Part shown: one piece after another, positions 26,988 through 36,825 of the stretch
Position numbering within the stretch: position 1 is the stretch's first letter
Layout: every line of letters begins with the position of its first letter
NCBI GenBank assembly: GCA_020725865.1
Contig: DYEC01000012.1
Span: 367,440 to 431,439 of the forward strand
DNA: 64,000 nucleotides
Direction: 5' to 3'
Origin: Anaerolinea sp.
GTDB lineage: Bacteria; Chloroflexota; Anaerolineae; Anaerolineales; Anaerolineaceae
Position numbers and translations under genes: made by a program
The notes under the pieces: generated by a model
Database searches by the model: none
Seen by the model: the letters and a program-made list of their open reading frames with translations, nothing else
What the model was told of the DNA's origin: nothing

Positions 26988-28118
26988 TTACAGATCGGTA
27001 CGCACGACCAAATTAGGGATAGCGCTCTGACCCTCTTTTTGATACTTGTGGAAGAGATCGAACACCTGCTTTTCAGCCTCAGGCGGCAACAAACCATAGG
27101 TTGGATTTAATGAAACAACACCCTCCATAACGCCCTGAGGCATTCCCTTGCCCACCGGTTTGCCATTGAGCGCAAACGCAACAGCCCCATTTTCCATCTG
27201 TTTCCATACACGCTCTTCCCAACCACCAAGGACAAACTCGGGCGCCAAGTAATTCTTATCTTTGACCCAAGAAATACCCCAGACTTCTTTTCCTGCCTCG
27301 CGGGCCTCCTTAATTGCCTCAATCGTACCAACATCGCCGGCATCGGCAAGAAGGACAAAGACATCATATCCCTGCTCAATCAGGCTTTTGGCAAGTTCTT
27401 TAGCCTTTGCCGGGTCATTCCAGGAGCCAACAGCAACTTCATCCACCTGAACATCTTTGCCTAAATCCTTAACAGCTTGCCTTGCCATTTCGGGCTGCCA
27501 GTCAAGATTGGGATAGGACTGTCCAACAATGAATGCTGTCTTGCCAGTTTTTGTCAAGGCTGCCATTTGCATTCCAATGAAATAACCACCCTCGCCAGTT
27601 GAATAGCACAAACCTACAACATTTGGCTCCTGCCCGGTGCAGCGGCTGGTTTGCAGGAATTGAATATCCGGATATTCTTGAGCAACCGCGTTGATCTGAT
27701 CGGCATATTCAAAACCATGTGCAAAAATAATATTGCAACCAGCTTCCGCATACTCACGCATTACTGCTTCCGCTTCTTCCACTTTGGTTTCCTCACGGTA
27801 AGCAATTTCCATGCCCCAATTGTCCCGCAGGTTCACCAAACCGTTATAGGCGCTGGTCGTCCATCCAGCATCATTTACGGGGCCCGGCAATACTGCACAG
27901 ATTTTCTTGCCAGCCAGGAACTCTTTCGCCTTTGTCATCGGGTCTTCTGCTTGCTGCTCTACGACAACGGTCTTCTCAACAACCTTTTCCACTTCTTTCT
28001 CAACCACTACGGTCTCAACAACCTTCTCGGGTGTTGCAGGGGCTGGCTGGCAGGCCGCAAGCACCAACGCAACAAGAACCATCAGCGAAAACAGAACTAA
28101 CAGGAAACGGGTTTTCAT
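26988..28118 (-). CDS. BMP-family substrate-binding lipoprotein, importer 1
   Basis: The 376-residue protein has a type II signal peptide with lipobox VLAAC (C23), then a Val/Glu/Lys linker repeat (VVEKEVEKVVEKTVVVE) common in Chloroflexota lipoproteins. The BMP domain follows from about residue 70 (KICAVLPGPVNDAGWTTSAYN). BmpA/PnrA proteins bind purine nucleosides. It is the first gene of importer 1 and has AAGGAGA before the ATG. No copy of the island palindrome is visible in its 121-base upstream gap, so it is probably read from upstream. Confidence 0.9.
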   Translation of the reverse strand: MKTRFLLVLFSLMVLVALVLAACQPAPATPEKVVETVVVEKEVEKVVEKTVVVEQQAEDPMTKAKEFLAGKKICAVLPGPVNDAGWTTSAYNGLVNLRDNWGMEIAYREETKVEEAEAVMREYAEAGCNIIFAHGFEYADQINAVAQEYPDIQFLQTSRCTGQEPNVVGLCYSTGEGGYFIGMQMAALTKTGKTAFIVGQSYPNLDWQPEMARQAVKDLGKDVQVDEVAVGSWNDPAKAKELAKSLIEQGYDVFVLLADAGDVGTIEAIKEAREAGKEVWGISWVKDKNYLAPEFVLGGWEERVWKQMENGAVAFALNGKPVGKGMPQGVMEGVVSLNPTYGLLPPEAEKQVFDLFHKYQKEGQSAIPNLVVRTDL

Positions 28119-28239
28119 TTCTCTTTCTCCTTTCAGACCTTTATAAAACTTTTTGCCAATTTATTCTTGTAAGACTTGAGAGCTATTTTTATTCGGTAGC
28201 AACCTCCTTTCTACACTCATCACCAAACACCGCAGCTTG

Positions 28240-29034
28240 CTAAATCTGCAATCTGCCCTCGAGGATTTTCACCGCGTCGTCAACAGAGGCTTCTGCATGC
28301 AAAATTGCTGCTACCGCCGCCGTCATCCGACGCGGATCATCCGCTTGAAAAATATTACGCCCAATGGCAACGCCCGCTGCCCCACTGTCCACTGCCCTCT
28401 TAATTTCAGCCAGCATGTCATGTTCTTTGCCGCGTTTAGCACCGCCAAGAATAACCACTGGCGCATAAACTACGCTGGTAACTTGATCAAAATTTTCGCA
28501 GTAAGGTGTTTTGATAAAATCAGCGCCCAATTCAACACCCAAACGCGCACCCAATGCAATATTCTCTACTGTGCGATATTCGAGAGCACTATCAAAACCA
28601 CCTGGCACCATCTCAGCTAATACAGCAACCCCCCAAGCATGGGCATTTCGCACCGCAGTTGCAATGTTTTCCAAAGATGCCGCCTCTCTAGGCGAGCCAG
28701 GATAACCAGAGACCGCAAGTGCATCTGCTCCCAACCTCAATGCTTCCTCGATATCAAAAAAAATCGGGGTTGAATTATCTTTATCACCAATTTTTGTTGC
28801 TGCGCCATCCGAGCGGAGAATAAGCCCCAGCGGCGCCAATTGCTTTGCAAAACGTCTTGCCAGCCCGTAGGAAGTCAGCACTGCATCGGCGCCACCTTCA
28901 ACGATTTTTTTGATTGTTTCTGCGGGCTGCTCCAGCCCTTTACAGGGACCATCAATCAGCCCATGATCCATTGCCACGATTAAGGCACGTCCATCTGGAC
29001 GAAATATTCGATTTAATCTTCTCTCAATATTCAT
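28240..29034 (-). CDS. Class I aldolase of the DeoC/LsrF family
   Basis: The 264-residue TIM-barrel protein matches the LsrF / ADH-synthase / archaeal FBA class I group. It has [14 protein letters not shown] near the start, Schiff-base lysine K175 in GADFIKTPY, and the phosphate-binding ends [10 protein letters not shown] and [10 protein letters not shown]. It would cleave or transfer a phosphorylated ketose, or transfer an acetyl group as LsrF does. Its association with SDRs, an FGGY kinase and an isomerase suggests breakdown of a sugar-like side-chain. The exact reaction is not determined. Confidence 0.82.
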   Translation of the reverse strand: MNIERRLNRIFRPDGRALIVAMDHGLIDGPCKGLEQPAETIKKIVEGGADAVLTSYGLARRFAKQLAPLGLILRSDGAATKIGDKDNSTPIFFDIEEALRLGADALAVSGYPGSPREAASLENIATAVRNAHAWGVAVLAEMVPGGFDSALEYRTVENIALGARLGVELGADFIKTPYCENFDQVTSVVYAPVVILGGAKRGKEHDMLAEIKRAVDSGAAGVAIGRNIFQADDPRRMTAAVAAILHAEASVDDAVKILEGRLQI

Positions 29035-29043
29035 TTTTTCTCC

Positions 29044-29817
29044 TTAGTAGAATACCATGCCGCCATCAATATTGATAGACTGACCGTTGATAAAGCCTGC
29101 CTCATCCGACGCCAGGAAAGCCACTAGAGCCGCTACTTCAGAGGGCAAGCCAAAACGGCGAACGGGAATGGTTTGTCTGATTTTCTCCCGCCAATCCTCC
29201 AAAGTGACGCCAAATTCATCTGCCAGCGTTTGATAAGTTCTTCTAAGCATATCAGTCTCTATGGGACCTGGACATATTGCATTGACCGTAATACCCAATG
29301 GGCCCAATTCAGCCGCTAGCGATCTGGTCAACCCCAGAACAGCCGCTTTGGTTGAGCAATATGCCGCTTCCTTCTCAAAAGCCACTTTTGCCGCCATTGA
29401 TGATATATTGATAATACGCCCAGACCCTTGAGCAATCATCATTGGGGCGACTGTTTTTGTACATAAAAACATCGAAGTATAATTAATTTTAACAACATGT
29501 TCCCAGCGGTCTTCGCTCAATTCGACTGTTGCAGTGTTATCAAATACACCAGCATTATTGACCCAAACATCAATCCGACCCCATTTTAATAATAGCGACT
29601 GAATCCCTTTCTCAATCTCTGATAACGAAGCAACATCCATATTTTGAGCAAAAACCTCAGCACCAGCATTTTTGCACAGGGCCTCGGTCTCATCAGTTGC
29701 CGCCACATCAAACACACCTACGCACCCCCCCTCCTGCGCAAAGCGAAGTGCAATCGCCTGCCCAATACCACGCGCTGCACCAGTCACAGCGACGACCTTA
29801 CCATCAAATCGCCTCAT
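29044..29817 (-). CDS. Short-chain dehydrogenase/reductase 2
   Basis: This is a classical 257-residue SDR with TGAARGIG, VNNAG, NISSMAA and YCSTK, so the Ser-Tyr-Lys catalytic set is intact. FDVAATDE after the second strand suggests NAD. The start at 29817 overlaps the stop of the upstream deaminase as ATGA, and the GAGGAA site supports it. It is the closest relative in the window to the SDR at 18244 by motif layout. Confidence 0.85.
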   Translation of the reverse strand: MRRFDGKVVAVTGAARGIGQAIALRFAQEGGCVGVFDVAATDETEALCKNAGAEVFAQNMDVASLSEIEKGIQSLLLKWGRIDVWVNNAGVFDNTATVELSEDRWEHVVKINYTSMFLCTKTVAPMMIAQGSGRIINISSMAAKVAFEKEAAYCSTKAAVLGLTRSLAAELGPLGITVNAICPGPIETDMLRRTYQTLADEFGVTLEDWREKIRQTIPVRRFGLPSEVAALVAFLASDEAGFINGQSINIDGGMVFY

Positions 29818-31220
29818 ACATTCCTCGCCGAAACCCACTTGCGTCCTAACCGCCTATTCGATCCGCAACGGTTTGCCAGCCCAAGGGCTGCCTGCTGACA
29901 ATCACCAATTAACTTTTTCTCATCAAAAGACTGAATAATCCCATCCTTCATCAGAATTTTTCCATCTGCAATGGTTAGCACGACATTTTCTTCACCGCAA
30001 GAATATACAAGACTGGCAACCGGATCGTGAATTGGCACAATTTTTGGAGTGTTGATAGCAACCGCAAATAAGTCTGCTCGTTTACCTACCTCTAGTGATC
30101 CAATCTCCTTTTCCAGCCCAAGTGCCTTTGCGCCATCGCGCGTTGCCCAATCCAAAACCTGCTGTGCATTCACGACAGAGGCATCTCTGTCGTTCACCTT
30201 CTGTAGCAAGGCCGCCACTTTCATTGTTTCGATCATATCCTGGGAATTGTTCGAACCTGCTCCATCCACGCCAAGGCCAATCGTTAACCCTGCCCGCTGC
30301 ATTTTGATAATAGGCGCAATACCCGAGCCCAAATACATATTGCTAACCGGATTATACGAAATTTTGACATCATTTTTTACCAATAATTCAATATCTTTAT
30401 CATCAGTAACTACGCAGTGAACTGCTAACAAATCCGAGCGTAAAAAGCCCACCTCGTTCAGAAACGGAATAACATTCTTGCCATGTCTTTGCTGACTCAG
30501 CAGGTTATCTACTTCATTCTCGTTAATATGCATAACCAAGCGCGTACCAGTACGGTTGGCGTATTCCATTGCCCTTAACAATCCGTCATCGGATATCGTC
30601 CATGGTGCACCAATTGCCATCCATATCCCCATCCGATCGCTATCAGGATAACGAGCCCGAAGCCTCGAATAGACATCCAAAAACCAGTCTATTGGTCTGA
30701 TGAGTTGCGGTAAAACACCATATTCCTCGCCAAAATCGGATATGATGGTTGTATAACGGCCACGCAAACCGCTGTCGTGAATCGCTCGAATATTTTCCTC
30801 GTGCAATTCAAAGGTATGAGCCATGTAACTCATATCCACCAGCGTTGTAACCCCACAATGGATATGTTCCAGGCAACCAATTAAGCAAAACAAGTACATT
30901 TCTTCAGGCGTTATATGAATAGCAGTGGGCGCCGTTACAGCTTCTACCCAGTCTTGAACGGACATATCTTCGCCCAAACCTTTTGTGGCAACTTGGAACA
31001 AATGTGTGTGCGTATCAATTAATCCTGGAAACACAACCTGATCGGTGAGGTCAATCACTTCAGAAGCTTGATAAGCGGGCACTAATTGAGAAGTGGAATC
31101 GACCGCTATGATTTTGCCGTCCCGAATCGCAATCGCTCCATTCGGGATTATCCGCCTCTGTTCATCTTGCGTGACGATCAGAGCATGGACAAGAAGCAAA
31201 TCAACAACTTCCTTTTCCAT
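29814..31220 (-). CDS. ATZ/TRZ-family amidohydrolase (aminohydrolase) 2
   Basis: The 468-residue enzyme has the full set of ligands: DTHTHLFQ, VMHINENEVD, AVHCVVTDDKD and GVDGAGSNNSQDM. It belongs to the same deaminase group as those at 14198 and 54237. The start at 31220 is supported by TAAGGAG directly upstream. It sits in the leftward operon between the pteridine-reductase-like SDRs and SDR 2, so a heterocyclic amine (for example a pterin or purine) is a reasonable substrate guess. Confidence 0.88.
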   Translation of the reverse strand: MEKEVVDLLLVHALIVTQDEQRRIIPNGAIAIRDGKIIAVDSTSQLVPAYQASEVIDLTDQVVFPGLIDTHTHLFQVATKGLGEDMSVQDWVEAVTAPTAIHITPEEMYLFCLIGCLEHIHCGVTTLVDMSYMAHTFELHEENIRAIHDSGLRGRYTTIISDFGEEYGVLPQLIRPIDWFLDVYSRLRARYPDSDRMGIWMAIGAPWTISDDGLLRAMEYANRTGTRLVMHINENEVDNLLSQQRHGKNVIPFLNEVGFLRSDLLAVHCVVTDDKDIELLVKNDVKISYNPVSNMYLGSGIAPIIKMQRAGLTIGLGVDGAGSNNSQDMIETMKVAALLQKVNDRDASVVNAQQVLDWATRDGAKALGLEKEIGSLEVGKRADLFAVAINTPKIVPIHDPVASLVYSCGEENVVLTIADGKILMKDGIIQSFDEKKLIGDCQQAALGLANRCGSNRRLGRKWVSARNV

Positions 31221-31227
31221 TGTCTCC

Positions 31228-31980
31228 TTAAGCCGCTTCGCGTTTTCTGTGCCCGTAAATCTCGCCACCATCCACAATAATGGTCTGACCTGTAATGTAA
31301 TCGGCGTCTATCAAGAACAATAGTGTTTTGGCAATATCTTCTGGCGATCCCCAACGCTCTAAAAGTGTTTTCTTGGCTGTACGCGCAATCCGTTCTGGAG
31401 TGTATTCTTTGGGAGGCAGGACAGGGCCTGGAGCAATTGCATTTACCCGTACCTTTGGTGCAAGCTCTAAAGCCAATTGGCGCGTCATGGCAAGCAGTGC
31501 TGCCTTACCAACACTATGGGCTGAGAAATTAGGCCATGGCTCCCATGCAGACAAATCCACAATGTTCACAATAACTCCCTGCCCGCGCGCTAACATACCT
31601 GGAGCGAAAAGACTGGAGCAATAATATGCACCATTGATCAGGATTCCTGTCACTTGATGCCAGTCGCTGAAATCTTCTGCTGGAAAAGGCGTTTGTTTGA
31701 ATACAGACGCATTATTTACCAGAATGTCAATAGTCCCAAATGTCTGAAAAACCCGATTAGCCATGTCTCTGACCTGTTCCAGATCAGAGACATCCGCCTG
31801 CACCGCCATTGCCTGCACCCCAAGTGCTTGAGCTTCAGTAGCAGTTTCTAACGCCTGGGAACCAGAGGAATGATAATTAATCACCACGTTGGCACCCGCT
31901 TTTGCCAATGCTAAAGTCATCGCTTTTCCAACTCTTTGAGCACCCCCTGTAACCAGCGCAGTTTTTCCTCTTATCTCCAT
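31228..31980 (-). CDS. Pteridine-reductase-like SDR A with Asp-His-Lys active site
   Basis: The 250-residue SDR has the TGxxxRxG cofactor motif (TGGAQRVG, residues 11-18) of pteridine reductases PTR1/FolM. It also has Asp (D142, in NIVDLSA) where classical SDRs have the catalytic Ser, another PTR1 hallmark. The catalytic Tyr is replaced by His (H155 in AHSVGK), while Lys159 is kept. NNAS replaces NNAG. It may reduce a pterin-like ring or have changed chemistry. The paralogue directly upstream shows the same substitutions. Confidence 0.8.
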   Translation of the reverse strand: MEIRGKTALVTGGAQRVGKAMTLALAKAGANVVINYHSSGSQALETATEAQALGVQAMAVQADVSDLEQVRDMANRVFQTFGTIDILVNNASVFKQTPFPAEDFSDWHQVTGILINGAYYCSSLFAPGMLARGQGVIVNIVDLSAWEPWPNFSAHSVGKAALLAMTRQLALELAPKVRVNAIAPGPVLPPKEYTPERIARTAKKTLLERWGSPEDIAKTLLFLIDADYITGQTIIVDGGEIYGHRKREAA

Positions 31981-31998
31981 CTCTCTCCTTGAAGAAAG

Positions 31999-32730
31999 CT
32001 ATACAAGGGAACGACCACCATCTACAAAATACACCGCGCCTGTGGTGAAATCATTTTGGATTAAGAATTCCACCATCTTGGCTACATCAATGGGATCTCC
32101 AATCCGCTTCAACAAAGATTTTTCCTCAGCCCACCGCCGTTTTTCTGGGGGAGCATTGTCCGGCAACAACACAGTTCCCGGAGCAATGGCATTAACCCGC
32201 ACATGCGGCGCCAGCTCAACAGCCATGCTTTTGGTCAATGCCACCAAACCAGCTTTGCTTGCTGAATGGTGAGCATACTCAGGCCAGACCTGAAAAGCCG
32301 AAAGATCAGTTATATTGATAATCACACCACGTTGCTGTTGTAGCATGAAAGGGGCAACTGCTTTGGATGCCAAAAAAGCCCCTTTCAAATTTACATCCAT
32401 CGCCAAGTCCCATTCAGCCTCGCTAATGTCTAAAAACGGTGATTTCAACCAAACGGAGGCATTATTTATCAACACATCAATCCGCCCGAATGCCTCAATT
32501 GTCGAAGCAACAAGATGTTGAACTTGTTCAGCACAACGAATTTCAGTCTGCACAGCAATCCCCATAACACCACAGTTTCTGACATCAGTTAAGGTCTGCT
32601 GCCAGGGTTCGCTCTCTAGGTAATAACTAAACGCAATATGCGCACCTTGCGAGGCAAGATGAAGCGCTATTTTGCGTCCAACTCGAGCTGCTGCTCCAGT
32701 GATTAAGATAACAGAATCCTTTATGACCAT
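31999..32730 (-). CDS. Pteridine-reductase-like SDR B with Asp-His-Lys active site
   Basis: The 243-residue paralogue of the SDR at 31228 has TGAAARVG at residues 11-18, NNAS at 89-92, and D142, H155 and K159 (NITDLSA, HHSASK) in the same positions. Two adjacent copies with identical unusual active-site residues suggest either a heteromeric enzyme or two successive reductions. The genes are 18 bases apart, downstream of the full-length E2 gene. Confidence 0.8.
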   Translation of the reverse strand: MVIKDSVILITGAAARVGRKIALHLASQGAHIAFSYYLESEPWQQTLTDVRNCGVMGIAVQTEIRCAEQVQHLVASTIEAFGRIDVLINNASVWLKSPFLDISEAEWDLAMDVNLKGAFLASKAVAPFMLQQQRGVIINITDLSAFQVWPEYAHHSASKAGLVALTKSMAVELAPHVRVNAIAPGTVLLPDNAPPEKRRWAEEKSLLKRIGDPIDVAKMVEFLIQNDFTTGAVYFVDGGRSLV

Positions 32731-32755
32731 ATGTGCCTATGCGAAATCTATATCT

Positions 32756-33961
32756 TCAAATGAAACGATGTGAGTACAATAATATCGGTCGCTCAATGAG
32801 CTGAACCACACGCTGTAAAAATCGTGCTGCCGGAGCACCATCCAAGAGACGATGATCAAAAGCAAAGCTCAAGATCATAGTTTCTCGCACAGCAAGCTGT
32901 CCATTGAAGACAAACGGACGCTGCGCTATTCGTCCAACTGCCAGGATACCAATTTCAGGTGGGTTAATAATAGGAGCAAAGGAATCAACTCCATACGCAC
33001 CCAGATTGGTAATTGTGAAGGAGCCATTGGTAAGCTCGTCTGGCAGGCTTTTACCCTCTAAAGCTCTTCGAGCAACTTGCTGAATTTCCTGATCAATCTC
33101 AAGCAACTCTTTCTTATCCACGTTTTTAATTACCGGTACCATCAAACCACGCGGAGTATCGACAGCCAAACCTATATTTATTTCTTGTAGCTGAACTAAA
33201 CCCTTTTCAGTTAAGCGGATATTTACATGAGGTTGCTCCACAAATGTCCGTGCAACCGCAAGCATCAAAAAAGCATTGTAAGAAACTTTTCTGCCCGTTT
33301 CTAGTTCAATTTGTTGACGGGCGCTAACCAGATTGCTCGCATCCAATTCAACCGATAAAGTTGCTTGCGGTCTTTCGCGCCAGCCGACCGTTAATCTTTC
33401 CGCAATGATCGCTCGTAAACCACTAAGAGAAGCATACGGCTTACTTTCTGTCTCGCGCAATGATCGCCATTGTTGTTTCACATTTGAAAAGTCATTGGCT
33501 ACGATCATCCCACGTGGGCCGCTACCAGCTATACCTATCAATGAGATACCAGCTTTTCGAGCAAGAAAACGAGCACGTGGAGAGGCGGCTAAAAAGGAAG
33601 GAAAACTATCCTTAGCAACCACATGGCGTTCAACAGCAACCTGCTCAGACACTAGCGACACGCTTTGCTGAGCGACCTCGGAAACCGAAGGCAGAGAAGT
33701 TGTTTGTTCTAGCGTTGATTCAATAATCGCAATAGGAGTTTGGACGGGCACAACTTTGCCTGCCGTTACAAGAATACGGACATAACCGCTAGCGGGAGAC
33801 TCGATTTCAAGAGTAGATTTATCGCTCTCAAGAGTAAATAGAACCTCTCCTTTATCAATCCATTCGCCATCCTGACGTCGCCATTCAACCAACAGTGCCT
33901 CGGTCATAATCAAACCGAGCTTTGGCATCACAACCGTATAACCACTCTTATTTTCCGCCAT
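32756..33961 (-). CDS. 2-oxoacid dehydrogenase complex E2, full length
   Basis: The 401-residue protein has a lipoyl domain (residues about 8-82, lipoyl-lysine in ESDKSTLEIES), a peripheral-subunit-binding domain (SPRARFLARKAGISLIGIAGSG, about 125-160), and an acyltransferase core ending with the active DHRLLDG motif. It is the dihydrolipoamide acyltransferase partner of the E1 subunits two genes upstream. It overlaps the isomerase stop by one base. No E3 gene is present in the window. Confidence 0.92.
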   Translation of the reverse strand: MAENKSGYTVVMPKLGLIMTEALLVEWRRQDGEWIDKGEVLFTLESDKSTLEIESPASGYVRILVTAGKVVPVQTPIAIIESTLEQTTSLPSVSEVAQQSVSLVSEQVAVERHVVAKDSFPSFLAASPRARFLARKAGISLIGIAGSGPRGMIVANDFSNVKQQWRSLRETESKPYASLSGLRAIIAERLTVGWRERPQATLSVELDASNLVSARQQIELETGRKVSYNAFLMLAVARTFVEQPHVNIRLTEKGLVQLQEINIGLAVDTPRGLMVPVIKNVDKKELLEIDQEIQQVARRALEGKSLPDELTNGSFTITNLGAYGVDSFAPIINPPEIGILAVGRIAQRPFVFNGQLAVRETMILSFAFDHRLLDGAPAARFLQRVVQLIERPILLYSHRFI

Positions 33962-34764
33962 TATTGTTCCACCCCAAACAGCTTCTTGACACGCTCAAAA
34001 GCCAGCTCTTCACGATCTGATGGACGAAACTCCATCCCAATCAAGCCATCAAATCCAAGCTCCTTGAGTTTCTTGACTAGATTGGGAAAGTTGATTTCTC
34101 CAGTACCCGGCTCCTGCCGAGTTGGCACGTCCCCAATGTGAAAAGTGGGATACAAACCATAATAAGCTTCGAGCCCATACATCAGGTTACCGGCAGTTCT
34201 CTGTTGATGATAGCAATCAAACGCCAAGCGGAGCTGCGGATGATTAAATCGCCGCACCCAATCAGCCGCCAAATCGTGGTCATGAACTAACACTCCCCCT
34301 TGAATATGAAATTCATTAAGCGCTTCCACCCACACTTCAACTTTGGTTTGCTCCACCAGTTTGAGGATTCGCTCAGTTTGCTGTAATAAATTGGCATATT
34401 GTTCTGCAAGTGTAACATTACGAGATAAACGACGAGTCCATTCCCGACCATTAACAATATCAACTTGATTGGAAAAAATAAATAGGTGCTCAACACCATG
34501 CTGTTCTGCCATCTCAAGGCTTTCCTGCCATGTGCGGAGTGTCAATTCGTTATCTCCCGGATCGGCTAGTGAACCCATCTGCTCATCAAATGTAGAATTC
34601 AATATGCAGCCATGTCGCTTACACTCAGCCGCAAGGTCCGCCATTGGAACACTACGCCAGCACCATACATCTAATCGTTTGATTCCTAAGTCCGCAAAAA
34701 GCTCAACGCGCTCAACCAGCGGACGATCCGTGAACCAAAAATCGAGGTAGCCAGTAAATTCCAT
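33961..34764 (-). CDS. Xylose-isomerase-like TIM-barrel sugar isomerase/epimerase
   Basis: The 267-residue protein is of the AP2Ec/hydroxypyruvate-isomerase-like family: metal-binding acidic and His residues occur in VEALNEFHI, LAFDCYHQQ, FHIGDVPTRQEPGTGEI and IGMEFRPS. This family includes hydroxypyruvate isomerase (Hyi), and the GDVPGR-like signature GDVPTRQEPGTGEINF is close to Hyi. It would interconvert a short keto/aldehyde sugar acid such as hydroxypyruvate and tartronate semialdehyde. It sits between E1-beta and E2, which is an odd place for it. Confidence 0.82.
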   Translation of the reverse strand: MEFTGYLDFWFTDRPLVERVELFADLGIKRLDVWCWRSVPMADLAAECKRHGCILNSTFDEQMGSLADPGDNELTLRTWQESLEMAEQHGVEHLFIFSNQVDIVNGREWTRRLSRNVTLAEQYANLLQQTERILKLVEQTKVEVWVEALNEFHIQGGVLVHDHDLAADWVRRFNHPQLRLAFDCYHQQRTAGNLMYGLEAYYGLYPTFHIGDVPTRQEPGTGEINFPNLVKKLKELGFDGLIGMEFRPSDREELAFERVKKLFGVEQ

Positions 34765-34775
34765 GTATTTTCTCC

Positions 34776-35762
34776 TTATGCTTTGCCGGGCCAGAATGAC
34801 TTGGCTGCTTCAACAATGTCGTTCACATTCGGAAGCACGTAATTTTCCAGCACCGGGCTGTATGGTAAGGGCACATTCTTGGCGGCAACACGGACAATCG
34901 GACCGTCTAGATATTCAACCGCATCTTCTGCTAACATGGCAGCAATCTCCGCACCAGGACCTGCACGCTTGTGTGCCTCATGGGCAATAATCACATGGTT
35001 TGTTTTCGCCACAGATCGAATCAGTGTCTCCCTGTCTAAGGGTACCAACGTTCGCACGTCAATAACTTCCGCTTCAATACCTTCCTTAGCCAGCACATCA
35101 GCCGCCTGTAACGCTTTTTTGACCATAATGCTCACACCAACAATGGTTACGTCCTTTCCCTCGCGTATGATATTTGCTTGCCCAAAGGGAACAACAAAGT
35201 TTTCATCTTCGGGTACTGGACCAACTTCACCATAGAGCATTTTATGCTCAAGAAAAATCACGGGGTCTTCGCCGCGAATAGCGGTTTTTAGAAGCCCCTT
35301 TGCATCTGCCGGTGTAGCAGGTACAACAATCTTCAGACCAGGGATATTCATAAACCAAGACTCAGGACTTTGAGAATGTTGTGCTGCCGCAGATCCCGGA
35401 GCACCGGTAGTTACGCGAATAGTCAACGGAACTTGCGCCTTACCTCCGCTCATAAACCGAGCCTTTGCTACCTGATTAACAATCTGATCACCTGCGCACA
35501 TCAAAAAATCGCCAAACATGATCTCAGCAATCGGGCGCATTCCCATCATTGCCGCACCAAGACCAGCCCCAATGATTGCAATCTCACTAATTGGGGTATC
35601 GCGCACTCTCTCTTCTCCAAACTCTGCCAGCATGTCATGAGAAACCCCCCAGACACCTCCAAAAACCCCAACGTCTTCACCCATCAGGAACACCGTCGGA
35701 TCGCGGCGCATTTCCTCGCACATCGCTTCCCGTATTGCTTCGGAGTAACTAATCTCGCGCAT
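34776..35762 (-). CDS. 2-oxoacid dehydrogenase E1 beta subunit
   Basis: The 328-residue protein is a typical transketolase-like E1 beta (REISYSEAIREAM start, FLMGEDVGVFGG, EHKMLYGEVGPVP, VIDVRTLVPLD). With E1 alpha it decarboxylates a 2-oxoacid (pyruvate, branched-chain or acetoin class) and acylates the lipoyl group of E2. The frame continues upstream, but the start at 35762 is just after the stop of E1 alpha at 35764 with a GGAAAGG site. The substrate is not readable. Confidence 0.9.
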   Translation of the reverse strand: MREISYSEAIREAMCEEMRRDPTVFLMGEDVGVFGGVWGVSHDMLAEFGEERVRDTPISEIAIIGAGLGAAMMGMRPIAEIMFGDFLMCAGDQIVNQVAKARFMSGGKAQVPLTIRVTTGAPGSAAAQHSQSPESWFMNIPGLKIVVPATPADAKGLLKTAIRGEDPVIFLEHKMLYGEVGPVPEDENFVVPFGQANIIREGKDVTIVGVSIMVKKALQAADVLAKEGIEAEVIDVRTLVPLDRETLIRSVAKTNHVIIAHEAHKRAGPGAEIAAMLAEDAVEYLDGPIVRVAAKNVPLPYSPVLENYVLPNVNDIVEAAKSFWPGKA

Positions 35763-35763
35763 A

Positions 35764-36747
35764 TTAAAACACCTTTCCATCATGGGTATCAGCGTAAACG
35801 CCAGAAAGGGCATCTTCTAACTGGGGGACCGGTGACGAAGTCGCAAAAGCCACCGCTTCATCCAATTTTTGTTGAACCTGTTGCTCAATTTCTCTTATGG
35901 CTTCCTCGGTTTCCCCTTCATCCAGTAAACGTTTACGGAATGTGAGTATAGGATCCTTTTTTAGCCATTCTTCCATTTCGCCAGGAAGGCGATATACTTG
36001 CGGATCGCCCTCATAGTGCCCACGGAAGCGATAGGTTTTACCTTCAATGAAAGTTGGTCCCTCGCCTCGACGCGCCCGCTCAACAGCTTCTCTGGTAACC
36101 TCATAGACAGCAATTGGATCGTTGCCATCCACAATCACCCCAGGGAAACAGTAGGAAGCACTTCGATTTGCCAGGTCGCAAATCGGGGCTTGCTTGCTTT
36201 GCGGTGTTCCTTCGCCATATAAATTATTTTCACAAAAGAAAACTACCGGCAATTTCCATAACCCTGCTAAGTTCGCCGCTTCATGAAAGGACCCTTGATT
36301 CGTCGCACCATCGCCAAAAAACGAAAGCGCAACGCGTTTTTCTTTTCGCATTGAAAAAGCCAGTGCAGCCCCCACTGCAGCAGGTATCCCACCGCCAACA
36401 ATTCCATTAGCGCCCAGAATACCCAAATCAAAATCGGCTATGTGAAGTGAACCACCGCGTCCCCGGCAGTAGCCTGAGGAACGAGCCGCCAGTTCTGCCA
36501 TCATGAACTTTGGTTCCCCTCCTTTTGCAAGCAGATGCCCATGTCCGCGATGAGTGCTAGTAATCACATCTTCCTGATTTAACGCTAGACAGGCTCCAAC
36601 CGCGGTTGCCTCCTGTCCTACACAGGAATGAATAAAACCTGGGATCAAACCGCGCCTACGCTCCTCAATAGAGCGAAGCTCAAACTCCCGAATAAGATAC
36701 ATCCGTCGATATACTTCACAAAGAAAATCTTGGGAATATTTGCTCAT
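35764..36747 (-). CDS. 2-oxoacid dehydrogenase E1 alpha subunit
   Basis: The 327-residue protein carries the TPP-binding motif GDGATNQGSFHE...FFCENN and the phosphorylation-loop-like region common to E1 alpha (RGRGGSLHIAD). It is AcoA/PdhA-like. A TTG 5 codons earlier could start the frame, but the ATG at 36747 (MSKYSQDF) fits the family. It is the first gene of the long leftward operon behind the promoter/operator at 36826-36866. Confidence 0.9.
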   Translation of the reverse strand: MSKYSQDFLCEVYRRMYLIREFELRSIEERRRGLIPGFIHSCVGQEATAVGACLALNQEDVITSTHRGHGHLLAKGGEPKFMMAELAARSSGYCRGRGGSLHIADFDLGILGANGIVGGGIPAAVGAALAFSMRKEKRVALSFFGDGATNQGSFHEAANLAGLWKLPVVFFCENNLYGEGTPQSKQAPICDLANRSASYCFPGVIVDGNDPIAVYEVTREAVERARRGEGPTFIEGKTYRFRGHYEGDPQVYRLPGEMEEWLKKDPILTFRKRLLDEGETEEAIREIEQQVQQKLDEAVAFATSSPVPQLEDALSGVYADTHDGKVF

Positions 36748-36825
36748 ATCTGCACCAAGCAAGGATGAAATGTTTTTGTTTGAGTATTCTTGGGAAGAAG
36801 TTTTTGTAAAGGATAGTCACTGAAA

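Noticed and set aside
27651..28246. Plus-strand frames across the importer 1 lipoprotein gene
   Set aside because: They are antisense to the repetitive signal/linker region; the low-complexity repeat makes long open frames by chance.
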